Shown in pieces: positions 1-6,539 of a DNA stretch of 6,573 nucleotides (within the stretch, counting starts at the first letter, position 1; the number at the start of each line of letters is the position of its first letter). Source of the stretch: Actinomycetota bacterium (GTDB lineage: Bacteria; Actinomycetota; Actinomycetes; Mycobacteriales; Micromonosporaceae); assembly GCA_005885115.1 (NCBI GenBank), contig VAXX01000453.1, positions 1-6,573 on the forward strand, read 5' to 3'. A model generated the notes under the pieces. That model was not told the DNA's origin and made no database searches. It saw only the letters and a list, made by a program, of their open reading frames with translations. The translations under genes and the position numbers were made by a program.

Positions 1-474
1 GGCGCCCGGGAACGGCTGACCGCCGTGTACGGCAGCGCCGACGAGGGTCCGCTGGAGAACGTGTACGCCTTCCACACGCTGCGCCCGGGCACCTTCGAGC
101 TCGGCCCGTTCTCCGTCACCGTCGAGCAGGTCAACCACCCCGTCGAGACGTACGGGGTCCGGCTGGAGCACGGTGGGAGGTCGCTGGCGTACTCGGCGGA
201 CACCGCCACCTGCGAGGCGCTGATCCGGCTGGCCCAGCACGCCGACGCCTTCCTGTGCGAGGCGAGCTACCTCGACGGCGAGGACAACCCGCCCGGCCTG
301 CACCTGACCGGCCGCGAGGCGGGGGAGGCGGCGGCCAAGGCCGGGGTCGGGCGGCTCCTGCTCACCCATCTGGTCAGTGCGTGGGGTGACCCGACGGCCA
401 CGTACGAGGCGGCGTCGGGGTGTTTCTCCGGGCCGGTGGACCTGGTCGCGCCCGGCGATCGATACGAGATATAA
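1..474 (+). CDS. MBL-fold metallo-hydrolase, Rv1339-like, 5' end outside window
   Basis: The frame is open from the first base, so the gene begins upstream. The GTG at 25 is internal and not a credible start. The visible 157 residues are the C-terminal part of a metallo-beta-lactamase fold. Counting from base 1, they hold an NH pair (His46), the metal-ligand loop SADTA (Asp67), a GLHLTG segment (His101) and the final LLLTHL strand (His123). The HxHxDH metal motif must lie in the missing N-terminal part; the family is usually around 250 residues. In Mycobacterium tuberculosis the homologue Rv1339 sits directly before rph and rdgB and has been reported as an atypical cAMP phosphodiesterase. The same role here is inference from family and position; another phosphodiesterase or RNase Z-like activity is possible. 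The gene ends with the rare codon ATA and a TAA stop, while every other gene here uses TGA. Confidence 0.85.
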   Translation, partial: GARERLTAVYGSADEGPLENVYAFHTLRPGTFELGPFSVTVEQVNHPVETYGVRLEHGGRSLAYSADTATCEALIRLAQHADAFLCEASYLDGEDNPPGLHLTGREAGEAAAKAGVGRLLLTHLVSAWGDPTATYEAASGCFSGPVDLVAPGDRYEI

Positions 475-475
475 C
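470..475 (+). promoter_or_regulatory. Possible -10 box (TATAAC) before the mannosyltransferase operon
   Basis: TATAAC differs from the TATAAT consensus at one base and overlaps the last codon (ATA) and TAA stop of the upstream gene, both unusual choices in this GC-rich window. A start about seven bases downstream would give a leader of roughly 60 bases before the ATG at 542. No recognisable -35 hexamer lies 16 to 18 bases upstream and there is no extended -10 TGn, so this rests on the -10 alone. Confidence 0.3.
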
Positions 476-541
476 GCACTCTTCGCCCGCGCGTCAGGTT
501 GATGTGGTCTGGCGCACCGCCGGGGAACGCACGTTGACTGC

Positions 542-1684
542 ATGCGGGTCGCGATCATCACCGAGTCGTTCCCACCGGACATCAACGGCGTGGCGCACTC
601 CGTCGTACGGGTGGCGGAGCATCTGGTGGCCAGCGGGCATGAGCCGCTGGTCATCGCGCCGGAGCCGGCTTCGGGTACCGCCCGGGTGGCGGGTCACCTG
701 CCGTACCCGGTGGTGCGCGTGCCGTCGATGCCGATGCCCGGGTACCCGAGCTTCCGGCTCGGCCTGCCCAGCCGGAAGCTGACCGAGGCGCTCCTCGGGC
801 ACGGCACCGAACTGGTACACCTGGCAAGTCCGTTCTTCCTCGGCGCGCGGGGCAGCGCGGTGGCGCAGCGGCTACGGCTGCCGCACGTGGCGGTTTACCA
901 GACCGACATCCCCGCTTACGCGAGTGCGTACCGGATGCGGGGGTTGGGCGAGGCGGCGGCGTGGCGGTGGCTGCGCGCCATCCACAACGCCGCCGACCGC
1001 ACGCTCGCGCCGTCGACCGCCTCGGCGACCGCGCTGCACGCGCACGGGATCGAGCGGGTCTGGCTGTGGCGGCGGGGCGTGGACACGGTGCGCTTCGACC
1101 CGCGGCACCGCAGCGCCGCGGTCCGCCGGGCGCTGGCCCCGGGTGGCGAGATCCTCGTCGGGTACGTGGGCCGGCTCGCCCTGGAGAAGCGCGTCGATCT
1201 GCTGGCGCCGATCGCCACCCGACCCGGGGTACGGCTGGTCATCATCGGCGGCGGTCCGGCCGAACCGGTGCTGCGCAAGGCGTTGCCCGGTGCGGTGTTC
1301 CTCGGTCCCCGGCAGGGCAGGCAGTTGGCCCGGTTGTACGCCAGCCTGGACGTGTTCGTCCACAGTGGACCGTACGAGACGTTCGGGCAGACCGTACAGG
1401 AGGCGTCGGCCAGTGGCGTACCGGTCGTGGCGCCCGCGGCCGGTGGGCCGGTCGACCTGGTGGCCGACGGGGTGAGCGGATACCTGGTACCCCCACTGTC
1501 GGCCCAGGCCCTGGACGACGCGGTCGGCGTACTGTGCGCCTCGCCCCGACTGCGCCAGGAGTTCGGCGCGGCGGCCCGGGCGATGGTCCTGACCCGGAGC
1601 TGGAGCGCGATCGGCGACCAGTTGCTCGGGCACTACCGGGACGTCCTGGGTAGCCGGGTGTCCGCGGTCCCGGTGGCCGCGTGA
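542..1684 (+). CDS. GT4 glycosyltransferase, MgtA-like GDP-mannose-dependent alpha-mannosyltransferase
   Basis: This 380-residue protein is a complete GT-B fold, family GT4 retaining glycosyltransferase. The N-terminal acceptor domain opens with MRVAIITESFPPDINGV (loop N15-G16-V17) and carries HLASP (93-97), YQTDIP (119-124) and LAPSTAS (155-161). The C-terminal donor domain has the nucleotide-sugar residues R211 and K216 in GRLALEK, then VIIGGGP (233-239) and the EX7E motif with E279 and E287. From memory, the pattern closely follows mycobacterial MgtA (Rv0557, once called PimB), which transfers mannose from GDP-mannose to a glucuronosyl diacylglycerol; the exact acceptor here is inferred. 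No signal peptide or membrane helix is seen, so it probably acts at the inner face of the membrane. The ATG follows a weak, distant GGGGA (522-526). Its stop overlaps the next GTG in GTGA, implying translational coupling. Confidence 0.88.
   Translation: MRVAIITESFPPDINGVAHSVVRVAEHLVASGHEPLVIAPEPASGTARVAGHLPYPVVRVPSMPMPGYPSFRLGLPSRKLTEALLGHGTELVHLASPFFLGARGSAVAQRLRLPHVAVYQTDIPAYASAYRMRGLGEAAAWRWLRAIHNAADRTLAPSTASATALHAHGIERVWLWRRGVDTVRFDPRHRSAAVRRALAPGGEILVGYVGRLALEKRVDLLAPIATRPGVRLVIIGGGPAEPVLRKALPGAVFLGPRQGRQLARLYASLDVFVHSGPYETFGQTVQEASASGVPVVAPAAGGPVDLVADGVSGYLVPPLSAQALDDAVGVLCASPRLRQEFGAAARAMVLTRSWSAIGDQLLGHYRDVLGSRVSAVPVAA
1358..1370. repeat. 13-base palindrome GTCCACAGTGGAC, copy 1
   Basis: Perfect inverted repeat of six bases around a single central A, inside the first glycosyltransferase gene, where it encodes V273-H274-S275-G276. 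It is identical to the copy at 6450-6462 and matches the window consensus GTCCAYNRTGGAC. Function unknown. Confidence 0.6.
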
Positions 1685-2808
1685 GAATCGTCCGGCTGGC
1701 CAACTTCGTGGCGCCCCGGTCGGGCGGGCTGCGGACCGCGATGCGGGCCCTCGGCGAGGGGTACGTGGCGGCCGGGCACGAGCCGGTGCTCGTCATCCCC
1801 GGACTGTCCCCCATGGACGAACACACCGAGCAGGGTCGGGTCATCACGTTGCCCGGACCGGTGTTGCCGTTCTCCGGCGGGTACCGGATGCTGCTGAACC
1901 GGCGCCGGTTGACCGCACTGCTCGACCGGTTGGCCCCGGACCGGTTGGAGGTGTCCGACCGGACCACCCTGCGCTGGACCGGGGCCTGGGCGCGCCGGCA
2001 CGGCGTGCCCTCGGTGATGGTGTCGCACGAGAGCGTGGCCGGGCTGCTCGGACTCGCCGGGCGGATGCTGTCCGGGCCGGCGGCGCGGCTGGCGGACACG
2101 CTGAACTCGCGCACCGCCAGGCACTACACGACGGTGGTGTGTACGACCGACTGGGCGGCCCGCGAGTTCGAGCGGCTGGGCGTGGCGAACCTCATGCGGG
2201 TACCACTGGGGGTGGACCTGGACCTGTTCTCGCCGGACCGGCGCTCGGTGTCGCTACGGGACCGGTACGCGGCGGCGGACGAGGTGCTGATCGTCCACTG
2301 TGGACGGCTGTCGGTCGAGAAGAAGCCGGAGCGCTCGATCGAGGCGGTGGCGGCGTTGCGCGCCTCGGGCGTACCGGCGGTGCTGGTGGTGGCCGGGGAC
2401 GGGCCGCTGCGGGACCGGTTGGCGCGGCGGGCCGAGGGACTTCCGGTGGTGTTCACCGGCTTCCTGCACGACCGGCCGGCGCTGGCCGCGCTGCTGGCCA
2501 CCGCCGACGTGGTACTGGCGCCGGGTCCGGTGGAGACCTTCGGGCTCGCCGCGCTGGAGGCGCTGGCCTGCGGTACCCCCGTGGTGGTCAGCGCGAGCAG
2601 CGCGCTGCCGGAGGTGGTCGGCGACGCCGGGATCGCTGTGGTGGGCGAGGATTTCGCGGCCGGCGTGGCCGGGGTGCTGCGCTGGCCGGTCGCGGCGCGG
2701 CGGGCCGTGGCGAGGCGCCGGGCCCAGGAGTTCGGCTGGCCCGCGGCGGTACGCGGATTCCTTGCCGCCCATGGCCTGCCGCTCACCGACCCGGTGGTCG
2801 TGGCGTGA
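1681..2808 (+). CDS. GT4 glycosyltransferase, PimC-like mannosyltransferase
   Basis: A 375-residue GT-B, family GT4 enzyme. The N-terminal domain starts MRIVRLANFVAPRSGGLRTA, with the glycine loop at G15-G16, followed by LEVSDR (89-94), SHES (115-118) and VVCTT (152-156). The donor domain has VPLGVDLDLFSP (174-185), GRLSVEKK (208-215; R209 and K214/K215 as likely phosphate contacts), VVAGDGPLRDRL (236-247) and EX7E with E285 and E293. From memory, this wording closely follows mycobacterial PimC, described as adding mannose from GDP-mannose to phosphatidylinositol dimannoside; the precise acceptor and linkage here are inferred. The GTG start at 1681 gives the expected family N-terminus and overlaps the previous stop by four bases; no strong ribosome-binding site is present, so translation is probably coupled. 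The 3' end overlaps the SGNH gene in the same way. Two adjacent mannosyltransferases suggest successive steps on one mannolipid. Confidence 0.87.
   Translation: MRIVRLANFVAPRSGGLRTAMRALGEGYVAAGHEPVLVIPGLSPMDEHTEQGRVITLPGPVLPFSGGYRMLLNRRRLTALLDRLAPDRLEVSDRTTLRWTGAWARRHGVPSVMVSHESVAGLLGLAGRMLSGPAARLADTLNSRTARHYTTVVCTTDWAAREFERLGVANLMRVPLGVDLDLFSPDRRSVSLRDRYAAADEVLIVHCGRLSVEKKPERSIEAVAALRASGVPAVLVVAGDGPLRDRLARRAEGLPVVFTGFLHDRPALAALLATADVVLAPGPVETFGLAALEALACGTPVVVSASSALPEVVGDAGIAVVGEDFAAGVAGVLRWPVAARRAVARRRAQEFGWPAAVRGFLAAHGLPLTDPVVVA
2293..2305. repeat. 13-base palindrome GTCCACTGTGGAC, copy 2
   Basis: Perfect inverted repeat around a central T; flanking C2292 and G2306 extend it to 15 bases. 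It lies in the second glycosyltransferase gene over V205-H206-C207-G208. Cys207 uses TGT and Gly208 uses GGA, which fit the palindrome but are not the usual high-GC choices. Confidence 0.6.
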
Positions 2809-3662
2809 GCACGTTCGTCGCGCTCGGCGACTCCATCACGGTGGGGATGGGGGACCCGTTGCCCGACGGGACCTGGCGGGGCTGGGCGGCGATCCTCGCG
2901 CCCGCGCTGGATGCCGACCTGGTCAACCTCGCGGTGAGCGGCGCGTTGACCGCCGACGTGGAGCGCGAGCAACTGCCCCGTGCGCTGGAGCTGCGCCCGG
3001 ACCTCGCGGCCGTGGTGGTCGGCGTCAACGACACCCTGCGGCACAGCTTCGACCCGTCCCGGGTGGGCGCGGCGCTCGCGCACACGGTCGGCGCGCTGAC
3101 CGCGGCCGGGGCGACGGTACTCACCATGCGGTTGCCCGACCCCGGACGGATGTTCGGGTTGCCGGGTACGCTCGCCCGGCCCCTCGCCCGGCGGATCCGG
3201 GCGGTGAACACGGTTGCGGACCGGATCGCCCAACGGTTCGGCACGGTGCACTTCGACGTGGTGGGGCACCCGGCGACGTACGACCGTCGCATGTGGAGCG
3301 TGGACCGGTTGCACCCCAGCGAACGGGGGCACCGGCTGGTGGCCCACTCGTACGCGGCGCTGCTGGGCGTACCCGAGGACCGGCGCCCGGCCCTGGAACC
3401 CTCCAGCGCCCCGCCGACCCGCCGCGCACAGCTCGGCTGGCTGGCGACGAAAGGTACCCGCTGGGTGGTGGACCGGTCCCGGGACCTGGTGCCGTACCTG
3501 GCCGGCATGGCCGTCGCCGAATGGTGGTACGGGCTGCGCGGGCACGCCGACCGGCTGGACGAGGCCGCCGCGCGGGAGACGGTACTCGCGCTCCGGGCCC
3601 TGGAGGGTCCGGTTAGGCTGACCCCATGGCCCGACCTGATGGACGCGACCCCGACCAGCTGA
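2805..3662 (+). CDS. SGNH/GDSL-family hydrolase, probably cytoplasmic
   Basis: A 285-residue protein with all four SGNH blocks: GDS at 8-10 (nucleophile Ser10), block II Gly46 in [12 protein letters not shown], block III GVND (Gly73, Asn75), and block V DRLHP with Asp167 and His170. The family hydrolyses ester bonds of lipids or acetylated sugars, or transfers acyl groups. There is no signal peptide, so a cytosolic or membrane-surface role is likely. The catalytic domain ends near residue 190; about 95 more residues follow, with a Trp-rich stretch (W212, W220, W240, W241) and charged helices that I do not recognise. The GTG start overlaps the preceding stop in GTGA, placing it in the mannosyltransferase operon, so a mannolipid acyl or acetyl group is a plausible substrate (inference). 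The last 12 codons overlap the start of rph. The usual symbol for this branch is unknown to me. Confidence 0.85.
   Translation: MSTFVALGDSITVGMGDPLPDGTWRGWAAILAPALDADLVNLAVSGALTADVEREQLPRALELRPDLAAVVVGVNDTLRHSFDPSRVGAALAHTVGALTAAGATVLTMRLPDPGRMFGLPGTLARPLARRIRAVNTVADRIAQRFGTVHFDVVGHPATYDRRMWSVDRLHPSERGHRLVAHSYAALLGVPEDRRPALEPSSAPPTRRAQLGWLATKGTRWVVDRSRDLVPYLAGMAVAEWWYGLRGHADRLDEAAARETVLALRALEGPVRLTPWPDLMDATPTS
3614..3619 (+). promoter_or_regulatory. Candidate leaderless -10 box (TAGGCT) for rph
   Basis: TAGGCT fits the actinobacterial TANNNT -10 pattern and ends six bases before the rph ATG at 3626, the spacing at which transcription would start on the ATG itself. No Shine-Dalgarno sequence sits at normal distance; GGAGGG at 3602-3607 is too far. 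The box is inside the SGNH gene, over GTT (Val270) and AGG (Arg271), both uncommon codons here. No clear -35 hexamer is visible. Confidence 0.5.
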
Positions 3663-4411
3663 GGCCGGTCACCCTGACCCGGCAGTGGAGCACGCACCCG
3701 GAAGGGTCGGTGCTTGTCGAGTTCGGCGCGACCCGGGTGCTGTGTACGGCGAGCGTCACCGAAGGGGTACCCCGCTGGCGCAAGGGCTCCGGGCTCGGCT
3801 GGGTCACCGCCGAGTACGCGATGCTGCCCCGGTCCACGACGACCCGTTCGGAGCGGGAGAGCGTGAAGGGGAAGATCGGTGGGCGTACCCATGAAATCTC
3901 CCGCCTGATCGGCCGCAGCCTGCGCGCGTGCCTGGACCTCGCGGCGCTCGGCGAGAACTCGATCGTGCTGGACTGTGACGTCCTGCAGGCCGACGGCGGC
4001 ACCCGGACCGCGGCGATCACCGGCGCGTACGTGGCGCTGCACGACGCGATCGGCTGGCTCGCGGCGCAGCATGCCCTGCGCGGCAAGCCGGGCGAGGCGC
4101 TGCACCGGTCGGTGTCGGCGGTCAGCGTCGGCGTCATCGGCGGCGAGCCGCGGCTGGACCTGTGCTACGAGGAGGACGTGGTCGCCGACGTGGACATGAA
4201 CATCGTCTGCACCGGCGCCGGCGATTTCGTGGAGGTACAGGGGACCGGGGAGCAGGCCGTGTTCACCCGGCGGGAACTGGACGAGCTGGTCGACCTCGGG
4301 GCCCGGGGCTGTGTGGCACTGGCCTCGGCGCAGGCGCTCGCGCTGGGGCTGCCCGCCGACGGGCTGTGCGGTCCGCACGTCACGCCGGCCCATCTGTTCC
4401 GCCAGTCATGA
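3626..4411 (+). CDS. rph: Ribonuclease PH
   Basis: This 261-residue protein is a full-length RNase PH, a hexameric phosphorolytic 3'-to-5' exoribonuclease that trims tRNA 3' ends using inorganic phosphate, releasing nucleoside diphosphates. Visible signatures are the N-terminal [13 protein letters not shown] (3-15), [18 protein letters not shown] (26-43), [15 protein letters not shown] (86-100; Arg87) and [18 protein letters not shown] (116-133; Arg127). Arg87 and Arg127 match the phosphate-binding arginines of the family. [16 protein letters not shown] (177-192) supplies the conserved acidic residues D178, D184 and D190. The ATG at 3626 gives the canonical start of the family and places the gene 37 bases inside the end of the SGNH gene. 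A TAGGCT box just upstream suggests its own leaderless transcript in addition to read-through. The gene overlaps rdgB by four bases (ATGA), a pairing common in actinobacteria. Confidence 0.97.
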   Translation: MARPDGRDPDQLRPVTLTRQWSTHPEGSVLVEFGATRVLCTASVTEGVPRWRKGSGLGWVTAEYAMLPRSTTTRSERESVKGKIGGRTHEISRLIGRSLRACLDLAALGENSIVLDCDVLQADGGTRTAAITGAYVALHDAIGWLAAQHALRGKPGEALHRSVSAVSVGVIGGEPRLDLCYEEDVVADVDMNIVCTGAGDFVEVQGTGEQAVFTRRELDELVDLGARGCVALASAQALALGLPADGLCGPHVTPAHLFRQS

Positions 4412-4995
4412 AGCTCCTCCTCGCTACCCGCAACGCGAAGAAACTCGTTGAGCTGCAACGGATTCTCGGCGGAGTGTCGTTGGTCGGGCTGGACGACGTA
4501 CCGGCCTACGAGGAGGTACCGGAGTCTGGGCTGACCTTCGCGGACAACGCGCTCATCAAGGCCCGGGAAGGGGCCGCGCGTACCGGGTTGCCGACCGTCG
4601 CGGACGACTCGGGGCTCGCGGTCGACGCGTTGAACGGGATGCCGGGCGTGTTCTCGGCGCGCTGGGCCGGGCGGCACGGGGACGACGCGGCCAACCTCGA
4701 ACTGGTCCTGGCGCAGGTCTCGGACGTACCGGATCCGTTGCGGGGAGCGGCTTTCGTGTGCGCGGCCGCGCTGGCGTCGCCGGACGGTCGCGAGTGGACG
4801 GTGCACGGCGAGATGCGCGGGCGGCTGGTACACGTACCTCGGGGTACCGGCGGGTTCGGGTACGACCCGATCTTCGTGGCGGACGGCGAGACCCGGACCA
4901 ACGCCGAACTGGGTCCGGGCGAGAAGGACGCGATCAGCCACCGGGGCAAGGCGTTCCGGGCGCTGGCCGAGATCATCCGTACCGAGCTCGGCTGA
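4408..4995 (+). CDS. rdgB: XTP/dITP pyrophosphatase (RdgB/HAM1 family)
   Basis: This 195-residue protein has the family's normal length and every hallmark of the ITPase-like (HAM1) fold: TRNAKK at 7-12 for triphosphate binding, FADNALIKA (44-52), the catalytic ADDSGL (65-70), [11 protein letters not shown] (146-156) and the base-recognition SHRGKA (177-182). The enzyme hydrolyses the non-canonical purine nucleotides XTP, ITP and dITP to monophosphate and pyrophosphate, keeping deaminated bases out of DNA and RNA. The ATG at 4408 is chosen because it gives MKLLLATRN, the usual start, and overlaps the rph stop as ATGA. No ribosome-binding site is visible, so translation probably depends on coupling to rph. 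It is the last gene of the rightward block and faces hutH across 17 bases. Confidence 0.97.
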   Translation: MKLLLATRNAKKLVELQRILGGVSLVGLDDVPAYEEVPESGLTFADNALIKAREGAARTGLPTVADDSGLAVDALNGMPGVFSARWAGRHGDDAANLELVLAQVSDVPDPLRGAAFVCAAALASPDGREWTVHGEMRGRLVHVPRGTGGFGYDPIFVADGETRTNAELGPGEKDAISHRGKAFRALAEIIRTELG

Positions 4996-5012
4996 CGGCT
5001 CGGGCAGCGGCC

Positions 5013-6539
5013 TCAGGCCAGCGGGCCGATCCGGGACTCGATCTCGGCGCGTACCGCGGAGCCGGCGACGAGTTCGCGGGCGGCTTCGAGGACCGGCGCG
5101 AGGAAGATGTCCGGGCCCGGGTCGCCGGCGAAGGTACGCACCGCCTCCAGCGCGGCGGCACCGGCGGGCGAGGGGGTCAGCGGGGCGCGCAGTTGAATGC
5201 CGCGTACCCCGGCGAGCAGCTCGACCGCGAGCAGGCTGGTGAGGTTGTCCAGCACGGTACGCAGCTTGCGGGCGGCGGCCCAGCCCATGGATACGTGGTC
5301 CTCCTGCATCCCGCTCGTGGGTACCGAGTCAACGCTCGCCGGTCCGGCCAGTCGCCGGTTCTCCGCGACGATCCCGGTGGCCGTGTACTGCGCGATCATC
5401 AGTCCGGAGTTGACCCCCGGGTCCGGGGTGAGGAACGCCGGCAGGTCACGGGATCGGCACACGTCCAGGAGCCGGTCGACCCGGCGTTCGGCGATCGCGC
5501 CGACCTCCGCGGCGGCGATCGCGAGGAAGTCGGCGGCGAAGCCCAGGGGCGCGCCGTGGAAGTTGCCGGTCGACTCGACCCGACCATCCGGGAGTACCAC
5601 CGGGTTGTCCACAATGGACACCAGCTCGCGGGCGTTGACTCCGGCGACGAAGTCGAGGGTGTCCCGGGCCGCACCGGCGACCTGGGGAGCGCAGCGCATC
5701 GAGTACGCGTCCTGGACGGCGTGGGTCAGGTTGTCCCGGTGACTGTCCATGATGGACGACCCCTGGAGCAGCCGGTGGATGTTGGCGGCCGACACCGCCT
5801 GGCCGGGATGCGGCCGGATCGCGTGCAGTTCCGGGGCGAACGGCCGGTCCGAGCCGAGCATGGCCTCGATGGACAGTGCGGCGGTCACGTCGGCCATGGT
5901 GAACAGGTGGGCGGCGTCGCGCTGGGCGAGGATCAGCATCCCGAGCATCCCGTCGGTACCGTTGATCAGCGCCAGCCCTTCCTTGCTGGACAACGCGATC
6001 GGGTGCAGGCCGGCGGAGTGCAGCGCCTCGGAGCCCGGGATCCGGGCACCGTCCTTGCCCAGCACCCAGCCCTCGCCCATGAGTACCAGCGCGCAGTGGG
6101 CCAGTGGGGCCAGGTCACCGGAGGCACCGAGCGAGCCGTGCTCGGGTACCCACGGGGTGATGTCGTGGTTGAGCAGGTCCACCAGGGCCTGGGCGATGAG
6201 CGGGCGTACCCCGGAGTGGCCCAGCGCCAGCGACCGTACCCGCAGCAGCAGCATCGCGCGGACGACCTCCCGGGATACCGGCGCTCCGATCCCGGCCGCG
6301 TGGGAACGGATGAGCGCGTGCTGGAGCTCCGCGCGCCGTTCGGGCGCGATGAACGTACCGGCAAGGGCGCCGAACCCGGTGGAGATGCCGTAGACCGGCT
6401 TCTGGGAAAGCTCGATCTCCTCGACGATCGACCGGCTCCGGGCCAGCGCGTCCACAGTGGACGGTGCCAGTTCGACCCGGGCATCGGAGCGGGCGACGGC
6501 GAGCACGTCGTCGGCGCTGACTCCGTCGTGAGCCGGCAC
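5013..6539 (-). CDS. hutH: Histidine ammonia-lyase
   Basis: HutH removes ammonia from L-histidine to give trans-urocanate, the first step of histidine breakdown. The 508-residue product has the MIO-forming triad Ala139-Ser140-Gly141 in GSLGASGDLAPLAH and the active-site residues Tyr50 (VYGISTGFG), His80 (RSHAAG), Asn193 (INGTDG), Tyr279 and Arg282 (QDAYSMRCAPQ), Phe327 (GNFHG) and Glu413 (MQEDHVSMG). Ser79-His80 at the selectivity position fits histidine rather than the HL or FL of tyrosine or phenylalanine lyases. Length matches the bacterial family. The 3' boundary is certain; the start is not. GTG at 6539 aligns near the expected N-terminus but has no ribosome-binding site, and the frame stays open to the window edge, so a start further upstream is possible. 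No other hut gene is in view. The gene converges on rdgB. Confidence 0.95.
   Translation of the reverse strand: MPAHDGVSADDVLAVARSDARVELAPSTVDALARSRSIVEEIELSQKPVYGISTGFGALAGTFIAPERRAELQHALIRSHAAGIGAPVSREVVRAMLLLRVRSLALGHSGVRPLIAQALVDLLNHDITPWVPEHGSLGASGDLAPLAHCALVLMGEGWVLGKDGARIPGSEALHSAGLHPIALSSKEGLALINGTDGMLGMLILAQRDAAHLFTMADVTAALSIEAMLGSDRPFAPELHAIRPHPGQAVSAANIHRLLQGSSIMDSHRDNLTHAVQDAYSMRCAPQVAGAARDTLDFVAGVNARELVSIVDNPVVLPDGRVESTGNFHGAPLGFAADFLAIAAAEVGAIAERRVDRLLDVCRSRDLPAFLTPDPGVNSGLMIAQYTATGIVAENRRLAGPASVDSVPTSGMQEDHVSMGWAAARKLRTVLDNLTSLLAVELLAGVRGIQLRAPLTPSPAGAAALEAVRTFAGDPGPDIFLAPVLEAARELVAGSAVRAEIESRIGPLA
5607..5619. repeat. 13-base near-palindrome GTCCACAATGGAC, copy 3
   Basis: One inner base pair is unmatched; otherwise it fits GTCCAYNRTGGAC. 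It lies in hutH over S308-I309-V310-D311, where Ile309 uses ATT, a rare codon at this GC content. Bases 5605-5613 of the + strand also read TTGTCCACA, identical to the actinobacterial DnaA-box consensus. Confidence 0.5.
5745..5757. repeat. 13-base palindrome GTCCATGATGGAC, copy 4
   Basis: Perfect inverted repeat around a central G in hutH (S262-I263-M264-D265). The inner pair differs from the other copies on both arms together (AT/AT instead of AC/GT), so symmetry is kept despite the change. Confidence 0.5.
6450..6462. repeat. 13-base palindrome GTCCACAGTGGAC, copy 5
   Basis: Perfect inverted repeat, identical to copy 1 although in an unrelated gene on the other strand; C6449 and G6463 extend it to 15 bases. 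In hutH it encodes S27-T28-V29-D30, with Thr28 as ACT, an uncommon codon here that is needed for the symmetry. Confidence 0.6.

Noticed and set aside
25..27. GTG as the start of the first gene
   Set aside because: The frame is open to base 1 and the protein from here lacks the N-terminal half of the MBL fold, including HxHxDH.
534..539. TTGACT as a -35 box just before the first glycosyltransferase
   Set aside because: No TANNNT lies at 16-18 bases downstream and the transcript would start inside the gene.
1806..1818. GTCCCCCATGGAC as another member of the palindrome family
   Set aside because: Two inner pairs are unmatched; only the outer GTCC/GGAC arms agree, which is not enough to count it.
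2124..4393. Long open frames on the minus strand opposite the glycosyltransferase, SGNH and rph genes
   Set aside because: They are low-complexity Arg/Pro/Gly/Ala-rich translations typical of the antisense of high-GC genes, with no recognisable motif, and lie opposite well-supported genes.
5009..5019. GGCC-TCA-GGCC hairpin as a bidirectional terminator
   Set aside because: Four-base stem and no T tract on either strand.
5197..6393. Plus-strand open frames opposite hutH
   Set aside because: Ser/Arg/Ala-rich composition without domains, fully antisense to a confident full-length hutH.
5013..6539. Tyrosine ammonia-lyase or MIO aminomutase of a natural-product pathway instead of HutH
   Set aside because: Ser79-His80 at the selectivity position, ASG triad context and overall HutH wording fit histidine ammonia-lyase, and no biosynthetic genes are nearby.
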